A DNA stretch of 64,000 bases from Qipengyuania citrea (GTDB lineage: Bacteria > Pseudomonadota > Alphaproteobacteria > Sphingomonadales > Sphingomonadaceae). The stretch lies in contig NZ_JALJZT010000001.1 of assembly GCF_024171405.1 (NCBI RefSeq), positions 62,001-126,000 of the forward strand, read 5' to 3'. The notes below the pieces were generated by a model that saw only the letters and a program-made list of their open reading frames with translations, made no database searches and was not told the DNA's origin. Positions 25,677 to 33,646 of this stretch are shown here, one piece after another (position 1 is the stretch's first letter; each line of letters opens with the position of its first letter). Made by a program: the position numbers and the translations under genes.

Positions 25677-25982
25677 ATGGCCTATCGCGAGGACTTCCAA
25701 CCGGCGGTGTATATCATGGCGAACCGCCGCAACGGGACGCTCTATACCGGCGTCACCTCGGACCTGCCGCAACGCGCATGGCAGCATCGCGAGGGCGCCG
25801 GCGCCGGGTTCACCAAGCGCTACGGCTGCAAGCTGCTCGTCTGGTACGAATGGCACGATGATATCGAGCTGGCGATCCTGCGCGAGAAGCAGCTCAAGGC
25901 TGGGTCGCGCCAGCGCAAGCTGGCGCTGATCGAAGCGTTCAATCCGACTTGGCGCGATCTCTATGGGGACATCGCTGTATAG
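25677..25982 (+). CDS. small GIY-YIG endonuclease-domain protein (2)
   Basis: A 101-residue single-domain GIY-YIG protein: VYIMANRRNGTLYTGVT (the YIG element is YTG here), LPQRAWQHREG with the catalytic Arg, KRYGCKLLVWYEWH, and AILREKQLKAGSRQRK with the metal-binding Glu. It resembles the protein at 22129 in layout but differs at many positions, so this is an old pair rather than a fresh duplication. It is bracketed by doublets of palindrome family Q; the other gene is bracketed by family P. Confidence 0.9.
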   Translation: MAYREDFQPAVYIMANRRNGTLYTGVTSDLPQRAWQHREGAGAGFTKRYGCKLLVWYEWHDDIELAILREKQLKAGSRQRKLALIEAFNPTWRDLYGDIAV

Positions 25983-25984
25983 CA

Positions 25985-26087
25985 CTGGATTGCTTCGTCG
26001 CTGCGCTCCTCGCAATGACTTCTCGGAAGGGTGATCCTCTCAATAGCACAGTCATTGCGAGGAGCCGCAGGCGACGCGGCAATCCAG
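25985..26087. repeat. palindrome family Q doublet, right of the second GIY-YIG gene
   Basis: Inverted unit (25985-26020, CTGGATTGCTTCGTCGCTGC ... CGCAATGACT) starting just after the nuclease stop, and forward unit (26050-26087, AGTCATTGCGAGGAGCCGCA ... GGCAATCCAG). The PMT-like gene ends 18 bases further on, so the doublet also forms the tail of that gene's transcript. Confidence 0.85.
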
Positions 26088-26105
26088 CAAGCGCACCGCA
26101 CCTCC

Positions 26106-27377
26106 CTACCGCCAGCTTTCCATCCAGGTCCACACCGCGAAGCTGTCGGGGCCCACCAGCGGGGCGCCGCTGATGATCGGGTAGAACCAGCCGAACATCA
26201 GCACGCTGCCGAGGAGCGGCGCCAGCGCGCTCTTGCGCCAGCCGTTCTGCCATAGCGCATCGCACACCAGCGCCAGCGCGGCGAGCAGCGCCATGCTCGG
26301 CAGCGCATAGTGATAATAGAACTGCACCGGCTTGCTCGCCACGATCCAGAATCCCAGGCTCACCGCATAGACCAGCGCCACCGCCAGCGCGGTCCAGTGG
26401 CGGCGCAGTACGCCGTGCCAGGCGCACCACGCCAGCGCAGGCAGGCCGAGCAGCATGGTCAGCGGATTGCCGATCAGCATGATGCCGCGCTGCACCCCCG
26501 CGACCGGTTCGTAGAGATACCAGATCGAGCGCGCGTTGAGCACCCATTGCTCCCAGGTCGACTGGTAGGGATGCGCCTTGAGCACCTGCTCCTGCTGCGA
26601 CAGCATGAACTGGTGGTGGAACACGAGCCCCTCCGAAATCGGGTGGACACGGAAGAAGAAGCCGGGTGCGAAGCTCGCCGCATAGACCGCCAGCGGCACC
26701 GCGCCGAGCCAGAGCGCGGCCTCGACCAGCGTAATCCCGGGTACCGGCGCGCCGCGGCGGCTGAAGAACAGGCGGCGGCGTCCCGCCAGCGCGCGCGCGG
26801 CGAGGAAGGCCAGGCCCGGCAGCATCGCCACTGCCAGCGCGTTCCATTTGGCGCCCATCGCCAGCCCCAGCGCCATGCCCGCCAGCACCAGCCGCCAGCG
26901 GCCTTCCTCGGGCTGGCGGATCGCCGCGGCGAATTGCCAGGCGGCAAGGCTGAGGAAGGCGAGGTAGAAGATATCCAGCATCGCGATGCGCGCATGGATG
27001 AACAGGTGGAAACCGGTCGCGAGGAGCAGGCCGTATGCCAGCGTGGCGAAGCGGCTCAGCGTGCCGAACCACAGTGCGCGCATTGCGGCGAACAGCGCCA
27101 GCGCGCCGAACAGCGTGGGCAGCAGCCGCCAGCCGACCGGATTGTCGCCGAACAGCGCGATCCCCAGCGCGATCAACTCCTTGCCGACGAGCGGATGCTC
27201 GCGATTGGTGAACTCGCCCAGCATCAGCAGCTCGCGCGCGGCGGGCAGGTAGTGGACCTCGTCGAAATAGGGGTGCGGCACCGCGGTCAGGTAGGGCAGG
27301 CAGCCGAGCCAGAAGACAAGCGCCAGCGCGGCGCACCAGCGAAGCGGATCCTGGACCTGTTCGGGGGCGCGGCTCAT
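26106..27377 (-). CDS. PMT/GT39-like lipid-linked-sugar glycosyltransferase
   Basis: A 423-residue multi-pass membrane protein with about ten hydrophobic segments. The first periplasmic loop carries the catalytic Asp-Glu pair (HPYFDEVHYLPAARELL). NREHPLVGKELIALG follows, corresponding to the EHPP..K block of the protein O-mannosyltransferase/ArnT-like superfamily. Members move a sugar from polyprenyl phosphate to protein or lipid at the outer face of the inner membrane. Acceptor unknown. Possible partner of the GT2-GtrA protein at 24383. Confidence 0.88.
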   Translation of the reverse strand: MSRAPEQVQDPLRWCAALALVFWLGCLPYLTAVPHPYFDEVHYLPAARELLMLGEFTNREHPLVGKELIALGIALFGDNPVGWRLLPTLFGALALFAAMRALWFGTLSRFATLAYGLLLATGFHLFIHARIAMLDIFYLAFLSLAAWQFAAAIRQPEEGRWRLVLAGMALGLAMGAKWNALAVAMLPGLAFLAARALAGRRRLFFSRRGAPVPGITLVEAALWLGAVPLAVYAASFAPGFFFRVHPISEGLVFHHQFMLSQQEQVLKAHPYQSTWEQWVLNARSIWYLYEPVAGVQRGIMLIGNPLTMLLGLPALAWCAWHGVLRRHWTALAVALVYAVSLGFWIVASKPVQFYYHYALPSMALLAALALVCDALWQNGWRKSALAPLLGSVLMFGWFYPIISGAPLVGPDSFAVWTWMESWR

Positions 27378-27459
27378 GCGGGGCGATTAAGCGAGCGTTT
27401 GCAAGGATACAACAGCCATTGCTTGCCGTTATCCCGGGGCCTGCCTAGACGCCCCTGTC

Positions 27460-28665
27460 ATGAAGAAGACCACCGGCATGGACCGTTCGATCACCGCCAA
27501 ATGGCGCCCCGCGACGCAGGCGGTGCGCGGCGGTACCTGGCGCAGCGAACATGGCGAGACCAGCGAAGCGCTGTTCCTCACCTCGGGCTATACCTATGAC
27601 GACGCGCAGACCGTCGCCGACCGGTTCGCGGGCGAGGCTGCGGGCATGACCTATTCGCGCCTCCAGAACCCGACCGTCGCTATGCTCGAGGAACGCATCG
27701 CGCTGATGGAAGGCGCCGAGGCGTGCCGCGCGCAGGCGAGCGGGATGGCGGCGATGACCGCGGCGCTCTTGTGCCAGCTTTCCGCTGGCGACCATGTGGT
27801 CGGCGCACGCGCGGCCTTCGGCTCGTGTCGCTGGCTGCTCGACCATCTGCTGCCGCGCTTCGGGATCGAGACCAGCGTGATCGACAGCGCCGACAACGAC
27901 GCATGGGAAGCCGCGATCCGGCCCAATACCAAGGTGTTCTTCTTCGAAACCCCCGCTAACCCCACGCTCGACATTGTCGATCTGGCGCATGTCTGCGGCG
28001 TGGCCAAGGCGCATGGCATCGTCACCGTGGTCGACAACGCCTTCGCCACCAGCGCGCTGCAACGCCCGCTCGATTTCGGGGCCGACGTGGTGGCCTATTC
28101 GGCGACCAAGCTGATGGACGGGCAGGGCCGCGTGCTCGCGGGCGCGGTATGCGGCTCGCAGCAATGGGTGGACGATGTGCTACTGCCCTTCCAGCGCAAC
28201 ACCGGCCCCAATTGTGCGCCGTTCAACGCCTGGGTGGTGCTCAAGGGGCTCGAAACGCTCGACATGCGTGCACGGCGGCAGAGCGAAAATGCAGTCGCGC
28301 TGGGCAAGTTCATCGAACCGCGCGTGCCCAGGCTGCTCCATCCCGGTCTGCCCAGCCACCCGCGCCACGAACTGGCCCGCAAGCAGATGGTCGCCACCGG
28401 GCCGATTTTCGCGCTCGACGTGGGCGACCGCGCCACCGCCTTCGCGCTGCTCGACGCGCTCGAACTGGTCGATATCTCGAACAATATCGGCGATACGCGC
28501 AGCCTGATGTGCCACCCGGCGAGCACCACGCATGCGGGCATGACGCAGGAGGCGCGCGACGAGATGGGCGTGACCGAAGGCTTGCTGCGGATCAATGTCG
28601 GGCTCGAAGACGTCGAGGACGTCAAGGAAGACCTCGACCGCGCGCTGGCCGCCGCGGGGCTCTAG
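27460..28665 (+). CDS. metZ: O-succinylhomoserine sulfhydrylase
   Basis: PLP enzyme that makes homocysteine from O-succinylhomoserine and sulfide, giving direct sulfhydrylation for methionine. The 401-residue product has the cystathionine-synthase-family fold: YSRLQNPTV, SGMAAMTAALL, ETPANPTLDIVD, VVDNAFATSALQRPL and the PLP-lysine block YSATKLMDGQGR. NIGDTRSLMCHPAST and GLLRINVGLED form the C-terminal part. The MetZ assignment rather than MetB or MetY rests on overall resemblance and is less certain than the family. Stop overlaps the next gene's stop by four bases. Confidence 0.92.
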   Translation: MKKTTGMDRSITAKWRPATQAVRGGTWRSEHGETSEALFLTSGYTYDDAQTVADRFAGEAAGMTYSRLQNPTVAMLEERIALMEGAEACRAQASGMAAMTAALLCQLSAGDHVVGARAAFGSCRWLLDHLLPRFGIETSVIDSADNDAWEAAIRPNTKVFFFETPANPTLDIVDLAHVCGVAKAHGIVTVVDNAFATSALQRPLDFGADVVAYSATKLMDGQGRVLAGAVCGSQQWVDDVLLPFQRNTGPNCAPFNAWVVLKGLETLDMRARRQSENAVALGKFIEPRVPRLLHPGLPSHPRHELARKQMVATGPIFALDVGDRATAFALLDALELVDISNNIGDTRSLMCHPASTTHAGMTQEARDEMGVTEGLLRINVGLEDVEDVKEDLDRALAAAGL

Positions 28666-29075
28666 CGCCGCCAGTCGTTGCGGGTTGCGAGCCGCTCCAG
28701 CTCGTCGCCCAGCGCATGCGCGGTGGTCATTGCGATGGCGCAGCCGGCATCGTCGGTCAGCACGCCGTGGACATCGAGCCCGCCGCCGCCGATCATCGCC
28801 ATCAGCAGTCCTTCGTCGCGCGTCATCCCCGCCGCGCAGCACGGCGCGAGCAGGATCCGGCGCCGCGAGGTCCGCGCGAGATCGACCACCAGCGCGCGCG
28901 CCAGCACCAGCAGACGGCGGAACTCGGTCCCCCCGGCATCGAGCGCGAGCATGGTCGCGCGCGCATCGTGCAGGCCGTGCCCCGCAAGCCGGCGGACAAG
29001 CACCAGCGCAAGCGTCTGGTGCCGCCGCGCGGGGAGGGGGAGGTCGAGTGCGGTCGAATCGTGCGAATGGGCCAT
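28662..29075 (-). CDS. conserved hypothetical protein
   Basis: A 137-residue protein starting at ATG 29075 with AGGAGA six bases upstream; GTG further upstream would add eight residues before that site. It is helical, with a histidine-bearing polar N-terminus, an Arg-rich middle (RTSRRRILLAPCCAAGMTRDE) and a Gly-rich stretch LMAMIGGGGLD. Cys-Cys and several His residues are notable but form no known motif. I recall similar Sphingomonadales proteins of unknown function (possibly DUF6628, not verifiable here). Convergent with metZ. Confidence 0.72.
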   Translation of the reverse strand: MAHSHDSTALDLPLPARRHQTLALVLVRRLAGHGLHDARATMLALDAGGTEFRRLLVLARALVVDLARTSRRRILLAPCCAAGMTRDEGLLMAMIGGGGLDVHGVLTDDAGCAIAMTTAHALGDELERLATRNDWRR

Positions 29076-29218
29076 GCCGTCTCCTTTGCAGACCCGCATC
29101 GTATGCTAATGCAAATCATTCGCAACCCTGTACCGATCGGTCTATCCCCATTTTCCGCGAAGTCGGTCGCAGGATCGCCGGCGGCAGCGACAGGGCGGCG
29201 GCAGGAAGCGCCGGGCCG

Positions 29219-29533
29219 CTAGCGCCCGCGATAGGGCTCGCAGGCCACCCCGTCATTGTCGCGGTCCAGCGCGGGCCGGTAACCGGGCTGCCCGCGATAG
29301 ATCGGCGCGGCGCCCGCCTGCCGCGCGGCGGTGCAATTGGGAAAATAGACCCCGCCCTGCAGCTGCGCGGTCGGCGCCGGCTGCGTGGTGCGCCGATTGC
29401 GATGGCAGTGATACTCGCCCGTCTTGCGGTTGTTGTGGCAGCCCTCGGCATTGAGACCCCCGGGATGCGCAAGCGCCGGCAGCTGGGGGCTGGCAAGCAG
29501 CGCCAGCGGGAGAAGCAGGGCGAAGCGTTTCAT
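29219..29533 (-). CDS. secreted excalibur-domain protein
   Basis: A 104-residue exported protein. The N-terminus is a signal peptide (MKRFALLLPLALLASPQLPALA). A Gly/His-rich segment, HPGGLNAEGCHNNRKTGEYH, comes next, a form often seen in small secreted proteins. The C-terminus is an excalibur calcium-binding domain (FPNCTAARQAGAAPI ... YRPALDRDNDGVACE), whose DxDxDG loop is visible. The two cysteines FPNC and VACE are typical of the domain. Role at the cell surface unknown. Confidence 0.9.
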   Translation of the reverse strand: MKRFALLLPLALLASPQLPALAHPGGLNAEGCHNNRKTGEYHCHRNRRTTQPAPTAQLQGGVYFPNCTAARQAGAAPIYRGQPGYRPALDRDNDGVACEPYRGR

Positions 29534-29586
29534 TCTCGCATCCCTACCACCAAACGGTTACCGCAGGGAAAAGGGAGAGGACCCGC

Positions 29587-30198
29587 ATGACCAAGACGCT
29601 GGAATATATTTTCGATCTCGCCGCGCCGAACGGTTATCTCGCATGGTATCCGCTCAAGCAGATCATCGTGCGCACCGGGGCGCAGCTGGTGGTGACGCCG
29701 GTGTTCCTCGGCGGGATGCACAAGCTTACCGGCAATGCCCCGCCGATGATGCGTGACGCCGATGTGAAGGGCAAGGTTCCCTATGCCGCGTTGGAATTCC
29801 AGCGCTTCCTCGACCGGCACGGCATGGACCAGTTCCGCATGCACCCCGCGTTGCCGTTCAATTCGATCCTGCTCCAGCGCGTTCTGGTGGCTGCATCGGA
29901 CGAGGCCGAACGCCAGGCGCTGGTCGAGGCGCTGCTGCCCGCAGTGTGGGAGCGTAATATCGATTGCGGCGATGCCGAAGTGGTCGGGGCCGAACTGGCG
30001 GCAGCCGGGTTCGACGCCGAGCGCCTGCTCACTGCGACGCAGGAACCGGGCGTCAAAGCGAAGCTGGCGGCCAATACCGAAGCCGCGGTTGCCCGCGGCG
30101 CCTTCGGCATCCCGACCTTCTTCGTCGATGGGGAAATGTGGTTCGGCAAGGAACGCCTCGAGCAGATCGAGGCCTATCTTGGCGGCGGCAGGCCCTAG
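29587..30198 (+). CDS. 2-hydroxychromene-2-carboxylate isomerase-like (DsbA-fold) protein
   Basis: A 203-residue thioredoxin-fold protein of the HCCA isomerase/kappa-GST group. It starts YIFDLAAPNGYLAWYPLK and ends with ARGAFGIPTFFVDGEMWFGKERLEQIE, the C-terminal block typical of the family. There is no CxxC, so it is not an oxidoreductase of the DsbA type. In aromatic degraders the enzyme isomerises naphthalene-pathway intermediates using glutathione. No such pathway genes are nearby, so the substrate is open. Confidence 0.88.
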   Translation: MTKTLEYIFDLAAPNGYLAWYPLKQIIVRTGAQLVVTPVFLGGMHKLTGNAPPMMRDADVKGKVPYAALEFQRFLDRHGMDQFRMHPALPFNSILLQRVLVAASDEAERQALVEALLPAVWERNIDCGDAEVVGAELAAAGFDAERLLTATQEPGVKAKLAANTEAAVARGAFGIPTFFVDGEMWFGKERLEQIEAYLGGGRP

Positions 30199-30302
30199 AT
30201 CGAGAGGTAGAGCATCGCCGGAAGCGGCGAACACAGCACCATCGCCGCCAGCGAATCGCCACCCTGATCGCGCACGAGGCGCCTGATGAATGCGAACAGC
30301 AT
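30195..30302 (-). CDS. putative 35-residue small protein
   Basis: A short reading frame with a strong GGGGGAG site seven bases before ATG 30302. It encodes a basic N-terminus (FIRRLVRDQGGD) and a hydrophobic tail (LAAMVLCSPLPAMLYLSI) that could span the membrane. Its stop overlaps the isomerase stop on the opposite strand. No family recognised. Conservation would be needed to call it real, so confidence is low. Confidence 0.35.
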   Translation of the reverse strand: MLFAFIRRLVRDQGGDSLAAMVLCSPLPAMLYLSI

Positions 30303-30514
30303 ATTCCGACTCCCCCCGTCGTGATCCAATCCGTCGGCCGCGCGACCCGAATGACTTCGGCAATGAATAGGTGCGACCCGTTTGTGCCTTGTGCAGCATA
30401 GCCCTTGGGAAAATCTCACCAGTCCCGGTAAACCGAAATTAACCCGATCCCGTGCTTGCCAGTCGCCGCGGACTGGTTAAGTCTGATGGCCAGGGGAATT
30501 ACTTCGGGGGTCGC

Positions 30515-32476
30515 ATGTCTCGTTTTTCGGTATTTGCAGCGCTGTGTGTTTTGTCCGTGGTCGGGGCACCTGCCGTTCTTGCGCAGAAGGCCGCACCGGC
30601 CACCGCCACCAGCCCGCAGGACACGCGTCCGCCCCCGATTCCGACGCGCTCCTTCGCTTCGCGCAGTATGTTTTCCTCGCTCCATCTCTCGCCCGACGGC
30701 AAGGCCATCGTCACGCATGTGACGGCGTCGCGAGGCAAGTTCCTGGCGGTGCTCGACGCAGCCGACCATTCGCTGCAGCGGCGTTACGCGCTCAACGATG
30801 ACGATGACGTCGAATGGATTCGCTGGGCGGGCAACGACAAATTGCTCGTGTCGCTGTCCACGCTGGGGAGTTTCTTCGGCGACGAGGTGCGTTACACACG
30901 GTTGCTCCTGCTCGACATGGCGGCGGGGACCTCGGACATCCTTGGTAATGACGAACCCGTCGTCGAAGGCGACGACGTGATCTTCATCGCCGAGGACGGC
31001 AGCTATGCGCTGGTTTCGGTCCAGAAGGACGTTCGCGCTTATCCCTCGGTCTACCGGTACGAACTGGCGGCGGGGGGCAAACGGTGGCGGGTACAGGACC
31101 CTCGTCCTGGGGTGTGGTCCTGGCATGCCGATAGCAGTGGTGTCGTCCGCCTGGGTACCGGCTGGCGTCTCGGCCGGTTGCGGATTTACTATCGGTCGGG
31201 CCCCGATGCGGACTTGCGGCTTATCGAGAAGCTCAAGGCCGACGAAATCGAGGACAAGTTCTGGGATGTCGCGCAGATCGTTAGCGGGTCGGATCACGGC
31301 CATGTCCTGCATGAAGGCCCGAGCGGCAGGGTCGGGCTGTATATTTTCGATCTGTCCACCCGCGAGCCGGTGGAGCTGGTTTACGAGCATCCCGAGCATG
31401 ACGTGGAAAGCGTGCTGTTTCGCGACGGCAAGCCTGTCGGTGCCTTCTTCACCGATGTTCGCGATCGCGCGCACTGGCTCGATGCAGGCTATGCCGAGAC
31501 CTATGCGCAGCTCGAACGGTCGCTGACCCAAAACGAGATATGGGTCATTTCGCGCGCAAAGGACAATTCGCGGATGCTGGTGCGGGCGGGGAGCGAGGCC
31601 GATCCCGGGCTCATCTACAATTACGATGTCACCGGCAAACGCATGGAAGTGCTGGTCGAAATGCGCCCCGAGATCGACATTACACATCTCGCAGTGCCCA
31701 AACCCATTGCCTATACCGCGCGCGACGGTACGCGCGTCCACGGTTACCTCACGCTCCCCCGGGGACGCGAAGCCAGCGGCTTGCCGCTCATTATCCTGCC
31801 GCATGGCGGTCCCTACGGCATTCGCGACAAGCTGGATTATGACGACCAGGTGCAATTGCTCGCCAACCGCGGATATGCGGTGTTGCAGCCCAATTTTCGC
31901 GGATCGGGTGGGTATGGGCAGGATTTCTACGATCTCGGCGTCGGCCAGATCGGCCGCGGCATGCAGGACGATCTCGACGACGGGATGGATTGGGCGGTCG
32001 CGCGGGGCATTGCCGACCCGGCGCGGGTTTGCGTGGTGGGCGGATCCTATGGCGGCTATGCCGCGCTATGGGCGGTCATCCGCAATCCCGAACGGTACCG
32101 CTGTGCCGCCAGTTTTGCCGGCGTGACCGACTGGAACCTGATCCTCAAATACGATCGGCGGTTCTTCACGCGTGAGGCCAGCCGCAGATGGCGCCAGCGC
32201 GTCGAGGGGGAAGAAGAATTCGATCTCGACGACGTGTCGCCTTATCGCCACGCCGAGACGCTCAACCGCCCGGTACTGATCGCACAGGGCAAGAAGGACG
32301 ATCGCGTCCCCTGGTCGCAGTTCCGCAAGTTCACCCGCGCTGCGCGGAAGGCGCCTGTCGCACCGGTGGAACTCGTGTTCGACGAGGAAGGGCATTCTTT
32401 CGACGAGCCCGAAAACGAGCAGCGATGGCTCGATCAGCTCACTGCTTTCCTGGCCAAGCATAACCCCGCCGACTGA
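30515..32476 (+). CDS. S9 prolyl-oligopeptidase family peptidase, exported
   Basis: A 653-residue serine peptidase. ATG 30515 begins a signal peptide (FSVFAALCVLSVVGAPAVLAQ) followed by a Pro/Thr-rich linker; an upstream in-frame ATG would bury it behind 21 residues. Residues ~60-400 form a WD/propeller-like domain. The C-terminal alpha/beta-hydrolase domain holds the nucleophile Ser511 in GGSYGGYAALWA, Asp in GKKDDRVP and His in DEEGHSFD, so the triad is complete. Likely a periplasmic acyl-aminoacyl- or dipeptidyl-peptidase. Confidence 0.93.
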   Translation: MSRFSVFAALCVLSVVGAPAVLAQKAAPATATSPQDTRPPPIPTRSFASRSMFSSLHLSPDGKAIVTHVTASRGKFLAVLDAADHSLQRRYALNDDDDVEWIRWAGNDKLLVSLSTLGSFFGDEVRYTRLLLLDMAAGTSDILGNDEPVVEGDDVIFIAEDGSYALVSVQKDVRAYPSVYRYELAAGGKRWRVQDPRPGVWSWHADSSGVVRLGTGWRLGRLRIYYRSGPDADLRLIEKLKADEIEDKFWDVAQIVSGSDHGHVLHEGPSGRVGLYIFDLSTREPVELVYEHPEHDVESVLFRDGKPVGAFFTDVRDRAHWLDAGYAETYAQLERSLTQNEIWVISRAKDNSRMLVRAGSEADPGLIYNYDVTGKRMEVLVEMRPEIDITHLAVPKPIAYTARDGTRVHGYLTLPRGREASGLPLIILPHGGPYGIRDKLDYDDQVQLLANRGYAVLQPNFRGSGGYGQDFYDLGVGQIGRGMQDDLDDGMDWAVARGIADPARVCVVGGSYGGYAALWAVIRNPERYRCAASFAGVTDWNLILKYDRRFFTREASRRWRQRVEGEEEFDLDDVSPYRHAETLNRPVLIAQGKKDDRVPWSQFRKFTRAARKAPVAPVELVFDEEGHSFDEPENEQRWLDQLTAFLAKHNPAD

Positions 32477-32564
32477 GCCCGGTCGCGTATTGGTCGCAAA
32501 CCGGGGCATGGAAAATTTCGTGCGTTTCCTTGCGCGGGGCGGTGGGGACGCTAGATTGTCCCTC

Positions 32565-32966
32565 GTGATCAAAGAACTATTCCAGCATGCCGCCATGACC
32601 GACGGGATTACCGTCCGCGTCGCGGTGAACTTCCTGCCCGAGCAATCGCGCCCGGAAGCGGGCAAGTGGTTCTGGGTCTATCACATCCGCATCGAAAACG
32701 GTTCGCACGAGCGCGTCCAGCTGATGACGCGCCACTGGCGGATCACCGATGGCGCGGGCATGGTCAGCCATGTCGATGGCGATGGCGTGGTCGGCGAACA
32801 GCCGGTGCTGATGCCCGGACAGAGCCATGACTATGTCTCGGGATGTCCGCTCGATACGCCGCATGGATCGATGGAAGGCTTCTACACCTTCCATGCCGAA
32901 GACGGCTCGCCGATCGAAGTGCGTATCCCCTTCTTCCCGCTCGCGGCGCCGGCCACGGCGAACTGA
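32565..32966 (+). CDS. apaG: ApaG (Co2+/Mg2+ efflux-associated) protein
   Basis: A 133-residue single-domain beta-sandwich protein. Signature blocks are FWVYHIRIENGS, VQLMTRHWRITDGAG and the C-terminal CPLDTPHGSMEGFYTF. Bacterial ApaG is tied to cation handling and shares its fold with the FBXO3 domain; its biochemical activity is unclear. GTG 32565 is selected because it gives the family N-terminus (KELFQHAAMTDGITVRV); the frame extends upstream to 32490 without similarity. Confidence 0.9.
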   Translation: MIKELFQHAAMTDGITVRVAVNFLPEQSRPEAGKWFWVYHIRIENGSHERVQLMTRHWRITDGAGMVSHVDGDGVVGEQPVLMPGQSHDYVSGCPLDTPHGSMEGFYTFHAEDGSPIEVRIPFFPLAAPATAN

Positions 32967-32976
32967 CCCGTCCGGG

Positions 32977-33585
32977 TTAGCCGCCCGGGTCGAGTTCTTC
33001 TTCCATTTCCGCAGTAACCGGGCGTTCGAGCGAAGCCTTCGCCTCGGCCTCCAGCTTGGGCGTCAGCGCCGCTGTGCGCGGGGGAAGGGCAGTGCCGTCA
33101 CCCAGCTCGCCATTGGCCTCGATATCCGCCAGCAGCAGCTTCATCTCGGCAATTTCCTTGACCTGCGCCTCGATGATCTCGTCGGCGAGCGCGCGCACGC
33201 GCGGATCGCTGATTTCGGCGCGTTCGCTGGTGAGGATCGCGATCGAGTGGTGCGGGATCATGGCCTTCATCCAGGCCTCGTCCTCGACCGTCTGCTGGCT
33301 GCGGACAAGGAACAGGAACAGGATGAAACCCGCGCCCGCCAGCCCCATGACGACAAGCTTGGTGGCAAGGCTCTTGTACATGCCCCACATGAAGCCGAGC
33401 ATGATGATGATCATCGCCATGCCCATCATCAGCGCCATCCACATGCGGGTCTGGCTGAAGAAGGCGTGATCCGCTTCCCACAGCGCGGAGTATTTGAGCA
33501 CGAACATGGTCACGATCGACGTCGCGATCATGGCGAAGAAAGTGGGCCATTTGCCGTGATGGCCGCCGCTGTGTTCACTATCCAT
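32977..33585 (-). CDS. DUF305-domain membrane protein
   Basis: A 202-residue protein with a His-rich N-terminus (HSGGHHGKW), three membrane helices (about 15-35, 48-70 and 78-95) rich in methionine (MWMALMMGMAMIIIM), then a soluble DUF305 domain. The domain carries the conserved MKAMIPHHSIAI segment and ADEIIEAQVKEIAEMK. DUF305 proteins are repeatedly found in copper and other metal-tolerance settings; the Met- and His-rich helices are compatible with metal contact. No copper genes are in view. Confidence 0.88.
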   Translation of the reverse strand: MDSEHSGGHHGKWPTFFAMIATSIVTMFVLKYSALWEADHAFFSQTRMWMALMMGMAMIIIMLGFMWGMYKSLATKLVVMGLAGAGFILFLFLVRSQQTVEDEAWMKAMIPHHSIAILTSERAEISDPRVRALADEIIEAQVKEIAEMKLLLADIEANGELGDGTALPPRTAALTPKLEAEAKASLERPVTAEMEEELDPGG

Positions 33586-33646
33586 CGGTTTTCCCCTTTG
33601 TTACCAGGGCCAACGGGCGAGCGACGGGGGTCGTTCCGAGCTGGGG

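Noticed and set aside
21993..26087. CRISPR array
   Set aside because: Repeats are palindromic doublets with irregular spacing and genes between them, not regular direct repeats with spacers, and no cas gene is present.
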